From: IIICB1 sp035968095
GTDB lineage: Bacteria > Cyanobacteriota > Cyanobacteriia > Cyanobacteriales > SIO1D9
Length of the DNA stretch: 64,000 bases
Direction of reading: 5' to 3'
NCBI GenBank assembly: GCA_035968095.1
Contig: JAWQFW010000001.1
Coordinates: 1-64,000 of the forward strand
Part shown: piece by piece, positions 8,618 through 17,647 of the stretch
How positions within the stretch are numbered: the first letter of the stretch is position 1
Layout: each line of letters opens with the position of its first letter
Position numbers and translations under genes: made by a program
The notes under the pieces: generated by a model
The model's database searches: none
What the model was told of the DNA's origin: nothing
What the model saw: only the letters and a program-made list of their open reading frames with translations

Positions 8618-9499
8618 TTACAAAATCCCCTCAACCAACCAATGAACCACCCTATCCACCTCCTGCAACAAATCACACCCCAACAAACACCCTGACACAT
8701 ATTCCCCCAAATTATTTATCATCTCAGGATGAATCACCCTTAACACCCCTTCCCCATACCGCTCTAACATCGCCTCAGCTAACCTTTCCTCCTCTAATAA
8801 CCCCAACCTCATTAAAAATAGCTTATACTCATCCCTCAACTCTTCCAACCCCTTAAAACCCCTTTTTTCCCTCATCTTACCCTCAATTACCTTGCCAAAC
8901 TCCCATAACCCCTGCAAAATTTCCTCATCATAACTCACATTATCCCCCAGACAATTGTCCTCATCCGCAGCAATAAACCTCTTACCCATTTCCGACACCA
9001 ACACCTGACTATTTTCCAACCCTACTCGATGGGTTAAACACACCCTCATCCCCGAAACTTGATGTAAACGATGCCAAAATGTCTCTCCATACTGCTGTAA
9101 ATCTTCTGCTAAACATTGGGGACAAAATCGCAGATATTCAGGATAATAAAGCCTTAACTTTGGTATTTTAGCCACCTGTGCAATGGACTTGCTTTCTTTC
9201 CCCTCCATCAACTCCCGTAACCGTTTCACCTCACGATTCGTCAAAAAAATCCGATAATAGGGGAAAAGCGTATGTTTTTCTAATATCTGATTAATAGTTA
9301 AACTTGAGCCAAAGGGTAACTGATGGACTAAAGTAGCTAAATTGTTCAGTAATCCAAGATAATATTGCTTAGTTCCTGCTGTATTGAATAAATCAAGCTG
9401 TGTCTGTCGAAAACTACGGTTTCCAATCCTGAGATGATAACGACACATCACACTGTACAATAGTTCATCAGGGTAAGGAAATGGGAAAAAAGATAACAT
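8618..9499 (-). CDS. tniQ: TniQ/TnsD-family target-selection protein
   Basis: A 293-residue protein that links the target-site complex to TnsC. It opens with FPFPYPDELLYSVMCRYHLR and DLFNTAG, the N-terminal signature of TnsD/TniQ. HTLFPYYRIFL and a zinc site follow (C126, C129, C154, H157 in RFCPQC...WHRLHQ...VCLTH). The C-terminal 120 residues are helical and lack cysteines. Tn7 TnsD is about 500 residues, so this is short. It could be the Cascade-linked TniQ or a shortened glmS-type TnsD. I-B CASTs normally carry both kinds, but only this intact one is visible. It lies 7 bp after tnsC. Confidence 0.85.
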   Translation of the reverse strand: MLSFFPFPYPDELLYSVMCRYHLRIGNRSFRQTQLDLFNTAGTKQYYLGLLNNLATLVHQLPFGSSLTINQILEKHTLFPYYRIFLTNREVKRLRELMEGKESKSIAQVAKIPKLRLYYPEYLRFCPQCLAEDLQQYGETFWHRLHQVSGMRVCLTHRVGLENSQVLVSEMGKRFIAADEDNCLGDNVSYDEEILQGLWEFGKVIEGKMREKRGFKGLEELRDEYKLFLMRLGLLEEERLAEAMLERYGEGVLRVIHPEMINNLGEYVSGCLLGCDLLQEVDRVVHWLVEGIL

Positions 9500-9506
9500 T
9501 AATTGA

Positions 9507-11201
9507 CTAAATTAAGAAAAAATCGACTTCAGGATTATCTTTAATAATGTTTGCTTCCACTAACGGTTCATAAACAGGAATTTGATTATTTTTAGCCTCC
9601 TCTAAAATCTTCCTCATGTCATTTTCAGTGTAATTCGGACTTAATTTACCCTTTGATTTCGCTTTCTTGGGTTTGCTATTAAATGCTTTTCCTTGTAACG
9701 CTATTTTATACGCTTGATTAACCAACTTAGCAATATCTGTCTCTTCAGGATTTTCATTAATTATCCTTTCCCCTAACCGTTTCGCTAAAGCAGGTTCAAC
9801 CTCTAACTCTAGTAATTCCACAATTACCTGCTTTAGCAGAGGTGACATTGTTTCTGACTGTTTATTATTGCGTCTAATGCGTCTTAATTCCGCTAACTCC
9901 TCAAAATTAATATCATTTAAACACTTCTCTCGATACTTAGAAATATCCACAGGAGCAATATCTCGGTACTTCTTCATTTGTACCAAATTCCCCGAACGTA
10001 TCGCATCTAACATCGGTTTCACTAGATATAACCCCTCTTGTGCAACCTTGTGAATTAAATCAACGGTTATGATTTCATCGTCACTGAGAGAAATGGTTCG
10101 CCATTGCACCATTTTGTACAATTTAATCACAATATCGATAATTCCTTGAGTTTCTTCATACAGTGCGTCACTAATTTCCTCAGAATAGGGAACCTCGGTT
10201 TTTGTCCACTGATAATCCCACATTCCTTCTACAAAAAACTGCCAATTCCCGTTATTTTCCATGCGTTTCCAGCGTACTGCACCTTCTCCTGTTCCTCGTC
10301 TCGCATTCCTAAAATTCCCTGTCAAAATCGGTTCTGCTTCATTAGTTCCTACTCTTATCACGGGAATGCCAATAATATTATCCATTTTTACCAAAAAATT
10401 GAGTAAATCATCCCGTCCTCTCCTCGCATTGGCTAAATTTTGCATCTCATCAATCACCAATAACCCCAAATGATGGGTATGGGCAATTTGTGCCACTTGC
10501 GCTAACATATAGTCCTCAGAATTGCCCTTAGAACCGAATTTTTTGAAGTGATTTGTCCCTAATAACCTATCAACAGCGAGAAAAATATCGGTACATAACC
10601 CTTTCAAAGAACCCGCATGAGGACAATCTACCTTTAACCAAACAATTTGAGTCACATTATATTGAGGATGAAGAATTACTTGAGGATAAATATCAAGAAT
10701 ATTCGTCAGATTTGTTGACTTTCCTAACCCAGATTCTCCAATAATTGTGAGTCCTGAAGCAGTCGTTGGAACCGTCACATATTGTTCTAAATTATGACCA
10801 TCTTTAGCTTGAATTGACCCATAAATTTGTCTTGAACGTCTTGCATATTCGGGTTGTAAAGGATTCCGAGCAATATAACCACTCATCAATAAAACACAGA
10901 TAGTTTGTTGTAGATCAATGGTGATAGAAAGAGGGTCAAAATAGCGAGATAATCGCTCAATACAATGAAACCTATCTTGTGCTTCTAATTGTCTTTCTAA
11001 TGGGTCATATAACGGTAATCTTGTGGTTAAATCAACAAATTCAGCTTGAGAAAATATCGGTGGTAAAGTCTCGATAATAGGATTATTATTATATTCTATC
11101 TGCTTAAACTGGCGATATTTAGCCACAGCAGCGCGTGTCCCATCTGGAATATCTATCCAATCATAATAGTCATATTTGTTGGTAAAATCTTTACTTTCCA
11201 C
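9507..11201 (-). CDS. tnsC: TnsC AAA+ ATPase transposition regulator
   Basis: A 564-residue AAA+ protein that bridges target selectors (TniQ/TnsD) and the TnsA-TnsB transposase and controls target immunity. Walker A is GESGLGKST (residues 155-163) and Walker B is LGLLVIDEMQNL near residue 250. Sensor-like RVGTNEAEPIL follows. The C-terminal part is rich in basic residues (KPKKAKSKGK). The 5' end overlaps the tnsB 3' end by 11 bp. It is longer than the TnsC of V-K CASTs (about 275 residues) and agrees with prototypic Tn7 TnsC. Confidence 0.93.
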   Translation of the reverse strand: MESKDFTNKYDYYDWIDIPDGTRAAVAKYRQFKQIEYNNNPIIETLPPIFSQAEFVDLTTRLPLYDPLERQLEAQDRFHCIERLSRYFDPLSITIDLQQTICVLLMSGYIARNPLQPEYARRSRQIYGSIQAKDGHNLEQYVTVPTTASGLTIIGESGLGKSTNLTNILDIYPQVILHPQYNVTQIVWLKVDCPHAGSLKGLCTDIFLAVDRLLGTNHFKKFGSKGNSEDYMLAQVAQIAHTHHLGLLVIDEMQNLANARRGRDDLLNFLVKMDNIIGIPVIRVGTNEAEPILTGNFRNARRGTGEGAVRWKRMENNGNWQFFVEGMWDYQWTKTEVPYSEEISDALYEETQGIIDIVIKLYKMVQWRTISLSDDEIITVDLIHKVAQEGLYLVKPMLDAIRSGNLVQMKKYRDIAPVDISKYREKCLNDINFEELAELRRIRRNNKQSETMSPLLKQVIVELLELEVEPALAKRLGERIINENPEETDIAKLVNQAYKIALQGKAFNSKPKKAKSKGKLSPNYTENDMRKILEEAKNNQIPVYEPLVEANIIKDNPEVDFFLI

Positions 11202-13416
11202 CCTTACGCTCCCTTCGTTTTCGTGCTAACAAATCTAAATGATTAGGTTGAGTTGATTGAGTTAGACTAGATGGTTTTATCTCTTCTTTGACTTTCTCCT
11301 TTTTGGGAGGGATTGACGGTTTATTATTAAGTTCAAAAGCTTCTACTTCCCTACGCTGTGCTTTTTCCGTCGCTCTATGCTCTCGAATACCAGACGTTTT
11401 CTGTAAATTACTTTCACGTTTATCTTGATATTTGTCCGTTTCTTGTTCAGCACGACTCGCAACACTTTCAATTTTAGCCATTAAATCAACTTCATTTTGT
11501 AGCTGCTTGCCTTCTCGTTTTTGTTGTTGTAACTTTTCATAGGCTAACAAATATTCTACATCATAAATAGTTTTGTGAATGTAACGTTCATCTGGGTCAA
11601 TTAAATAACATTTCTCAAAATCTCGACCATCAGGAGAAGGTAAATAAATAAAATCCATTTGTCTAGGGTCATAGGCAATTTTTAAAGATTTTTCTTTTCT
11701 CGATAAAAGCTTACTTCGAGCTTTTTCAAACCACATCTCATTAATAGCTTTTTCACAACTATAATACATTGATTTAAAGCGAATCCCTCTTTCGGTAATT
11801 CTAGCTTTTTCTGTAGGCATTAAATTCAGTTTTATAATATCTTCATTAATGGTTCTTAACTTGCCTGAACGATTCTTAATTCCCCAGTTCCATAACTCCA
11901 TAGGAATAGGAGCTACATCATCAGTAATCATTTGTTCGTCTCGATTATAGCTCTTTAACTCATGACTATTATGGTAAAGAATAATCTCAATAATAATCTC
12001 TGTAAATTGGTCAATATCAAGACGACTATCTAAACGGTAATCTTTGGCTCCTCTTTGCCTAAAATCTGTATCGATAAACCCTGGTAAAAATGGTTTAACT
12101 CGTTCATGAATAACCCGAAAATGTCTTTCGACTAATCCCTTCCAATCTGCTCGATAAGAGGCTGCATTTTCCACCCGAATAAATAAATTAGGAATTATAG
12201 TCTCTACTGTCATTCCGACTAATTCCCCCCTATCCCCTAAAATACATTCAGGAATGTGATAACAAGGCCATTCTTCCTCAGTAATATTAATCTTAAATTC
12301 CTGACAAAATGGGACTTTATTGGTTGCTGCATTCGCCAAAGCCATCATTGCTCCTAACCAAGAAGGACCTTCTAACCCTACATATACCCCCACAATCATG
12401 CGACTAAAGACATCAATAACCACATACACAACAGGTCGTCCAATAATCCAGTTACGCTGATATTTAGACACTAAATAAATATCCGCAACTGTCGCATCAA
12501 TTTGATAGCGTGAACCAGGGCCAATGGTTTCTTGTTTCGAGGTTCCTAAAATGGCTCGATTTTCTAATGAATATCGCTTAGTGCCTTTTCGAGTAGTAAT
12601 TGTTTTCTCTAAATTACTATTTTCGGTTTCGTGCCAGTAGCGAAATTGAGTAAAAGTCGGACGTTTTTCAGGAGGAATGAGAATTGAAGTTTTAACATTA
12701 TTTTCATCAAATTGGTATTCTTCAGCGTAGTAATCTTTAATCATCAACTTATACGCTGTCATTAAAGAGTTGTTGGTTTTAGTTCGATAAAATTTATTAA
12801 TGGCTATTCTAAAAATTTGTCTATCTTGTTCAGTAATGTTAATTCCTTCCCCAATTTCAGGATGATTTTTATATTTTCTTGGTCTTCCTCTTTTTTTCTC
12901 ACCAGCTTTTCTTCGCTTTCCTTTACCTCCTGAATTATTATAATCCGGTAATAAAGCGTTCTTATTCTTACCTCGTTGCCAAAATCTTCGTAAATGTTTA
13001 TAGACAACTTTTTCAGCTAGTTTCTCACCTGTATATTTGGTTTCATAGTCAGAAATAACTTGCTTAACAAGTTTACCTCTAAAGTTTCGATAATATATAT
13101 CAGGTTCTTGAGTTACTAATGGTGAAATAATTTGCCAGGCCTTATCTCTTAGTAGTTTATCTTTCTCAGATAAACTATCTTCCTGAATAATTCTTCCCCA
13201 AGGATCTAATTCTAATTTTAATGCTTCCTTGTGTTTCAAAGCTTCTTTGATATCTTTAACTGAGCAACTGCGAGGAAATCCTTTATTAGCATTAATATCA
13301 AATACAAACGTTATCGTATAACCTTCATCAATCCAGACAACTCGTTCAATGAGTGAATTAGCGTCATTATCAGATTTCCATTGGATAATATCGTTAACAA
13401 AAATTTCATTACTCAT
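11191..13416 (-). CDS. tnsB: TnsB DDE transposase
   Basis: The 741-residue Mu/Tn7-type integrase binds the transposon ends and joins 3' ends to target DNA. The catalytic acids lie in IDATVADIY (first D), LGDRGE (second D) and KGLVERHF (E). HTH regions precede them, and a C-terminal tail rich in K/E/R probably contacts TnsC. I chose the ATG at 13416 (MSNEIFVNDIIQW) rather than the Met 25 codons upstream, because it gives the 8-bp ATGAGTAA overlap with the tnsA stop and a normal N-terminus. TnsA and TnsB are separate here, unlike CASTs with a fused TnsAB. Confidence 0.94.
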   Translation of the reverse strand: MSNEIFVNDIIQWKSDNDANSLIERVVWIDEGYTITFVFDINANKGFPRSCSVKDIKEALKHKEALKLELDPWGRIIQEDSLSEKDKLLRDKAWQIISPLVTQEPDIYYRNFRGKLVKQVISDYETKYTGEKLAEKVVYKHLRRFWQRGKNKNALLPDYNNSGGKGKRRKAGEKKRGRPRKYKNHPEIGEGINITEQDRQIFRIAINKFYRTKTNNSLMTAYKLMIKDYYAEEYQFDENNVKTSILIPPEKRPTFTQFRYWHETENSNLEKTITTRKGTKRYSLENRAILGTSKQETIGPGSRYQIDATVADIYLVSKYQRNWIIGRPVVYVVIDVFSRMIVGVYVGLEGPSWLGAMMALANAATNKVPFCQEFKINITEEEWPCYHIPECILGDRGELVGMTVETIIPNLFIRVENAASYRADWKGLVERHFRVIHERVKPFLPGFIDTDFRQRGAKDYRLDSRLDIDQFTEIIIEIILYHNSHELKSYNRDEQMITDDVAPIPMELWNWGIKNRSGKLRTINEDIIKLNLMPTEKARITERGIRFKSMYYSCEKAINEMWFEKARSKLLSRKEKSLKIAYDPRQMDFIYLPSPDGRDFEKCYLIDPDERYIHKTIYDVEYLLAYEKLQQQKREGKQLQNEVDLMAKIESVASRAEQETDKYQDKRESNLQKTSGIREHRATEKAQRREVEAFELNNKPSIPPKKEKVKEEIKPSSLTQSTQPNHLDLLARKRRERKGGK

Positions 13417-14239
13417 AATCATCCCACACAATTTTTTGAATAGATTGAGTAGATAAACTACTTGATATTTTTGAATTAAACATATCCACAATAATCTCCT
13501 TTCGAGCTACTAAATGCTTAAATAATGACAAAGCTGTTCCTGCTTCTAAATTCATTTCTTTATCAAGAGAAGCCGTGATTTTCGTAATAGTTGTATTATC
13601 TCTACTTAACTTTTCTTTTAAGGTAATAGCAATACGACGGAGTTCTACTAAATCCGCATGAGCAGGTGATTCTAAATGATAATTCAGATGAACCCACTCT
13701 ACATTACTAGCAAAAATTCTAGAAATTCCTTTTTCTGTAATGATTCCCCAATCGATATTTTTAGCCAGATAATATCTTCTCTCTAATTCTAATTTTTCTG
13801 CTGTTCGTTTTGTTTCTAGATTCTTTATTGATTTAACAGTTCTTGCTACTTGAATAGGTTGTCCTTCCCGTTCTATCGTTATCATAAAATCCGTTGTCAA
13901 CACATAAGGAGTGCTATGCTCTGGATCTTCTGGGTATTTAATGTTCATTTCATCAGCAATACTTATTGCTAAATCAAGATCCAGTAACGGATATTGTTCT
14001 CTAATGTCAATTACTGACTCAGACCATTCAAATAGATAGAATGTCCGTTTTTCCTGATCTGATAGTAGGTGGTGTATTCGTCCAGTTTTCCAACCTGGAA
14101 TCCTGTGAGAACGACCTTGAGAGGGGAAGTCTTGGATCTTAATCCAAGGGACATAGTTTTGTCCTATTCCCTGTCCACGACCTTCTTTGCGGTAACGTTC
14201 AAATTTTGCTTGCGTCCACTCTCGCTGACTTTTTATCAT
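13409..14239 (-). CDS. tnsA: TnsA endonuclease subunit
   Basis: A 276-residue restriction-enzyme-like nuclease that cuts the 5' ends of the transposon, so the element moves by cut-and-paste. The family core is visible: FEWSESVIDIREQYPLLD (catalytic Glu region), VLTTDFMI (Asp) and ARTVKSIKNL (Lys). The C-terminal half resembles the TnsC/TnsB-contact helical domain. It is the first gene of the tns operon. Its ATG at 14239 lies 103 bp inside the transposon end, and the promoter must therefore overlap the TnsB-binding repeats and the palindrome at 14245-14280. Confidence 0.93.
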   Translation of the reverse strand: MIKSQREWTQAKFERYRKEGRGQGIGQNYVPWIKIQDFPSQGRSHRIPGWKTGRIHHLLSDQEKRTFYLFEWSESVIDIREQYPLLDLDLAISIADEMNIKYPEDPEHSTPYVLTTDFMITIEREGQPIQVARTVKSIKNLETKRTAEKLELERRYYLAKNIDWGIITEKGISRIFASNVEWVHLNYHLESPAHADLVELRRIAITLKEKLSRDNTTITKITASLDKEMNLEAGTALSLFKHLVARKEIIVDMFNSKISSSLSTQSIQKIVWDDYE

Positions 14240-14244
14240 GACAG

Positions 14245-14280
14245 TAAACTTAAGATAGAATCTATACTAGCTTAAGTTTA
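14245..14280. promoter_or_regulatory. Perfect 10-bp inverted repeat upstream of tnsA
   Basis: TAAACTTAAG at 14245-14254 and CTTAAGTTTA at 14271-14280 are perfect inverted arms with a 16-bp AT-rich centre. They sit 6 bp upstream of the tnsA start codon. The outer arm overlaps the innermost of three end repeats (starting at 14277). This is a candidate operator for transposase autoregulation, or a bound site for a regulator not seen here. Confidence 0.45.
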
Positions 14281-14342
14281 CCAACTTTATTATCAATTTA
14301 CCGACTTTATTATAAACTTACCAACTTTATTATCCTCCTACA
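14277..14342. repeat. CAST right end: three TnsB-type binding repeats and terminus
   Basis: Three 17-bp repeats begin at 14277, 14297 and 14317, exactly 20 bp apart. The first is TTTACCAACTTTATTAT, the second differs by G for A in the middle, and the third starts with CTTA. They are followed by CCTCCTACA ending at 14342. Read outward on the minus strand the terminus is TGTAGGAGG, with the TGT typical of Tn7-family ends. The next five bases, CTTGT (14343-14347), would be the target duplication if the end call is right. Confidence 0.8.
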
Positions 14343-14367
14343 CTTGTCTAAATAACAACATTTACTT

Positions 14368-16269
14368 TTATTCCACAGTTACGGATTTGGCGAGATTGCG
14401 TGGTTGATCGACATCTAAACCGCGTCGGGCGGCGATATGATAAGCGAGTAGTTGTAAAGGAATTACTGCGAGAATTGGTGAGAGTAGTTCTTCAACTTTT
14501 GGTACGGGTAACAAATCGTTAAATGTTTCGGTGGCTTCAATGTCATTAAGTGGAGTTACGCCGATGAGACGAGCATCTCGTGCTTTGGCTTCTTGGGCGT
14601 TAGAAACCACCTTTTCGTAGACACTACCGGGCATAGCGATCGCCACTACTGGAACTTTAGCATCTAATAAAGCGATCGGACCGTGTTTCATCTCTCCGGC
14701 AGGATAACCTTCTGCATGGATGTAACTAATTTCTTTCAGTTTGAGCGCTCCTTCTAAAGCAATAGGAAAGTTGATTCCTCTCCCAATAAAAATAAAGTCT
14801 TGTGTCTCAGCAAAATCATGAGCTAAGTCTTCAATTAATTGCTCTTGTTTTTCGAGAACATTTTCAATTTGTTGTGGTAAGTGACGCAAACCAATAATAA
14901 TTTCTTCGATTCTAGTTCCAGATAAAGTTCCCCGACGATAAGCTAAATCTAGCGCTAAACAGTAAAAACCAATTAATTGAGTCACAAAAGTTTTCGTTGC
15001 TGCTACGCCAATTTCAATTCCTGCCTTAGTATCAATTATCTCATCAACAATCGAAGCAAGCGTACTTTCCGGGCGATTTGTCATCCCTAACAACCGCGCT
15101 TGAAACTCTGGTTGCAATTGACTACGACGCTGTTTTTCCATTTCCAAAGCTGCTAAAGTGTCGGCAGTTTCTCCCGACTGAGTAACGCCAATTGTCAACG
15201 TATTCGGCGTAATTGGTGTGGGTGCATAGCGAAATTCCGAAGCATATTCTACTTGAGTAGGAATTCCGGCTAATTGTTCAAGTAAATATTTTCCCACTAA
15301 AGATGCGTGCCAACTTGTACCGCAAGCCAGAATTTGAATTTGGGCGACATTTTCTGATAGTTTCGGGGACAAACTGAGGTTAATTGGGGATATTTTTGCA
15401 TCTTCATGCGCGTGCCAAGCTTCATTGACGTAAGCTTCTAAACAGTTACGCACTACTGCGGGTTGCTCATAAATTTCCTTAAGCATAAAGTGGCGAAAAC
15501 CGTGTTTTTCGACTAAAGTTGGACTCCAGCTTAAAGTTCGGGGCATTTTTTTTAGCCTTGTCCCAGTGAAGTCGTAAACTTCGACACCCAAAGGAGTCAA
15601 CCGCGCCAATTCGCCATTTTCCAGAGATAGTACAGCGCGAGTATGGGGAACTAAGGCGGTAATATCGGAAGCACAGAAAAACTCACCTTGTCCAAAACCG
15701 ATCGCCAAAGGAGCCTGTTGTCGAACGACAATTAACTCATCAGGATATTCTGCGGCAGCGATCGCTAAAGCAAATGCTCCTTCTAAACGGTTTACTGCCT
15801 TCTGTACTGCCGATAAAAACGCATTTGAGTCTTGGAGTTCAGGAAGCGGCTTTTCGGGCAAAAACTGGGCAATTAAATTAGGGATCACTTCTGTGTCTGT
15901 TTCCGAACGAAATACACAACCTTTGCTTTTGAGTTCCTCTCTTAACTCACGGTAATTTTCAATAATCCCATTTTGGACTACCGCGACTCGCCTTCCTGAA
16001 TCTAAGTGAGGATGAGCATTATATTCTTCCGGTTTACCATGAGTTGCCCAACGAGTGTGTCCAATCCCAATTTTGGCGTTATTTACTTCTCTTTCCAGCT
16101 TTTCCCGTAAATTGTAAAGTTTGCCTTTGGCTCGTACACAATGAATATTACCTTCACTGACAGTTGCAATCCCAGCAGAGTCATAACCTCGATACTCTAA
16201 CCTTTCTAAACCAGCCAGCAAAATTTCTGTAGCTGCTTGAGTACCGATATAGCCAACAATTCCACACAT
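14368..16269 (-). CDS. glmS: Glutamine-fructose-6-phosphate aminotransferase (isomerizing)
   Basis: GlmS makes glucosamine-6-phosphate from fructose-6-phosphate and glutamine, the first step toward UDP-GlcNAc and cell wall. The N-terminal glutaminase starts MCGIVGYIG, with Cys2 as nucleophile. The two SIS sugar-isomerase domains follow (CGTSWHASLVGKYLLE; GRGINFPIALEGALKLKEIS), and the protein ends DQPRNLAKSVTVE. I chose the ATG at 16269 because Cys2 must follow the initiator Met and GAGGAGAG lies upstream. The frame stays open for another 12 codons, to a Met at 16305. The 3' end is the attTn7-type target of the adjacent transposon. The stop and the last codons are intact, so function should be kept. 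Confidence 0.98.
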   Translation of the reverse strand: MCGIVGYIGTQAATEILLAGLERLEYRGYDSAGIATVSEGNIHCVRAKGKLYNLREKLEREVNNAKIGIGHTRWATHGKPEEYNAHPHLDSGRRVAVVQNGIIENYRELREELKSKGCVFRSETDTEVIPNLIAQFLPEKPLPELQDSNAFLSAVQKAVNRLEGAFALAIAAAEYPDELIVVRQQAPLAIGFGQGEFFCASDITALVPHTRAVLSLENGELARLTPLGVEVYDFTGTRLKKMPRTLSWSPTLVEKHGFRHFMLKEIYEQPAVVRNCLEAYVNEAWHAHEDAKISPINLSLSPKLSENVAQIQILACGTSWHASLVGKYLLEQLAGIPTQVEYASEFRYAPTPITPNTLTIGVTQSGETADTLAALEMEKQRRSQLQPEFQARLLGMTNRPESTLASIVDEIIDTKAGIEIGVAATKTFVTQLIGFYCLALDLAYRRGTLSGTRIEEIIIGLRHLPQQIENVLEKQEQLIEDLAHDFAETQDFIFIGRGINFPIALEGALKLKEISYIHAEGYPAGEMKHGPIALLDAKVPVVAIAMPGSVYEKVVSNAQEAKARDARLIGVTPLNDIEATETFNDLLPVPKVEELLSPILAVIPLQLLAYHIAARRGLDVDQPRNLAKSVTVE

Positions 16270-16997
16270 TGTGCCACTCTCTCCTCTCGATCGTACTTGT
16301 AACATAATAAATCTTTGCTCAGAGGTACTCGGTTTTTCAGGAGAACTTGATATTTACGCCCAATTCCCAGATGATTATAATTAATTGTGCCAACGCCCGA
16401 ATAGATTGAAGGTTCGTGTCATCCAATTGTAGCCTGTCCTGGAAACCCTGGTCTGGTAAGAGTTACACTGATTTATTCCTAATAGGGAGCGCGGAAATAT
16501 AAATTGTCTAAATGTATTTACTGCTGGCGCACATTAATTGAGGTCTTTGTCTTTCTACCAACTTCAGGTATGGATGGAATGAGCGCCTAATTATACACGC
16601 TCGTTTTTCGGTTAATGATCTGCTCAAATCTCTTTGATTATACGTTCAGTTAGCCCAAACTAGACGTACAAGTTTAATTAGGATTATTTAACTCAACTCC
16701 TTGATGGTTTTAGTTTACAAAAAGTCGATTTCTGCTTTCAGAGAAAAATTTGCTCAAGTTTTTCTCTGCGATCGCCAGAATTTCATTTATTGACCAGAAA
16801 ATCTAGCAGCGATCGCGTTCTGGTTGATGGTGATAACGGAAATGTTAAATCACTTGGTTTAAATTGCGCCCAGCCGATGGAAATACTTACAATTATTTAA
16901 CAGAGGCAATAAATTAGATCGCTCTTTTACTGTAGGTCAAGTTTTAAGATAGTATAGCTTTGGAACTTTAGGGCTAGGCGCTGGAGAATCTTGAGAT
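16270..16997. other. Intergenic region upstream of glmS
   Basis: About 730 bp with no supported gene on either strand. It contains several GCGATCGC-type palindromes. A weak hairpin (GAGCG/CGCTC followed by GTTTTT, near 16577-16605) could be a terminator in the plus direction. The glmS promoter should lie in its first 200 bp. Confidence 0.5.
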
Positions 16998-17255
16998 TTA
17001 CGCGCCGGATGTTCCTGAATTACTTTGTTGTTGCTCGATGATTGTTCCTGCTTTTTCACAATCGTCCGCGATCGCTGAAAAAGTAATAAAAGCTGAGGGA
17101 TAGTCTTCGTTGGCAATCTCGGTCATCATTAAAGTAACTCCCTCTAGACAAGTACCGAGGGTTTGAATTTCTCCTTCATGAATAATATTTATTTCTTCTA
17201 TATCTTCGACTAAATCTTCTCTCACTCTATCTCCATTTTTTAATTCCACATCCAT
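16998..17255 (-). CDS. Small acidic protein of unknown function
   Basis: An 85-residue acidic protein (VREDLVEDIEEINIIHEGEIQ) with no family I recognise. The frame stays open upstream to a TAG near 17336 and encodes a coiled-coil-like stretch (LIENHLQTVTSERDSLRQKV) without an ATG. The ATG start at 17255 may therefore be the remnant of a longer coiled-coil protein that lost its 5' end. It stands alone between glmS and a decayed transposase. Confidence 0.45.
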   Translation of the reverse strand: MDVELKNGDRVREDLVEDIEEINIIHEGEIQTLGTCLEGVTLMMTEIANEDYPSAFITFSAIADDCEKAGTIIEQQQSNSGTSGA

Positions 17256-17374
17256 ATCACTAACTTTTTGTCGAAGAGAATCGCGTTCTGAGGTAACAGT
17301 TTGTAAGTGATTTTCTATTAATACCAGTTCTAAAAAATAATGCTACAATAAAACCTTAACTAAGAACTAAGAAG

Positions 17375-17647
17375 ATGAAAGTTGACCACAGCGAAAAAAT
17401 TACTCAGAGTTCCGAAGAGTTAAAAAGGACAGCAAGGAAATGTTTAAAACTTCGTCATGCGACGGTTTCTAATCAATTAGGTCGCCCGACTGACCGTCTG
17501 ACTTTACGTTACATTTTTCAGTGTTTTCAATCAATTCATTTGTTAGTTGTTTCCCCGACAGTTCAGATTTCTAATTTGACGGAAGAGCGTTTATTCTTGT
17601 TGAAGTTTTTTCCACCTGCTTGTCAACGTTGTTATCTACTGTCTTAA
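17375..17647 (+). pseudogene. C-terminal fragment of a transposase (IS1634/IS4-like)
   Basis: A 90-codon frame contains QLGRPTDRLTLRYIFQCF followed by HLLVV, NLTEERLFLLKFF and a closing CQRCYLLS. The GRPT...TLR(W/Y)(I/V)FQ pattern is typical of the C-terminal end of IS1634-type transposases in cyanobacteria. The DDE core is absent and no inverted repeats are obvious. I read it as the tail of an insertion sequence that has otherwise been lost. Confidence 0.5.

Larger units (their letters stand above)
1..14342 (-). mobile_element. Type I-B CRISPR-associated Tn7-like transposon (right part), inserted downstream of glmS
   Basis: The genes tnsA-tnsB-tnsC-tniQ-cas6-cas8-cas7-cas5-CRISPR form one minus-strand block that ends beside glmS. 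The block has Cascade genes but no cas3, cas1 or cas2, as known for Tn7-like elements that use Cascade for RNA-guided target choice. The right terminus reads ...TACA at 14339-14342 on the plus strand (5'-TGTAGGAGG inward on the minus strand). The three bases of the glmS stop codon begin at 14368, so the junction lies 25 bp past glmS. I searched by eye for a matching TGTAGGAGG end at lower coordinates and found none, so the left boundary is assumed to lie before position 1. HsdR and the V-K-like TniQ remnant would then be internal cargo. Confidence 0.85.

Noticed and set aside
16306..16997. Possible riboswitch or glmS ribozyme upstream of glmS
   Set aside because: I could not recognise the conserved core of a glmS ribozyme or other riboswitch; only weak hairpins are seen.
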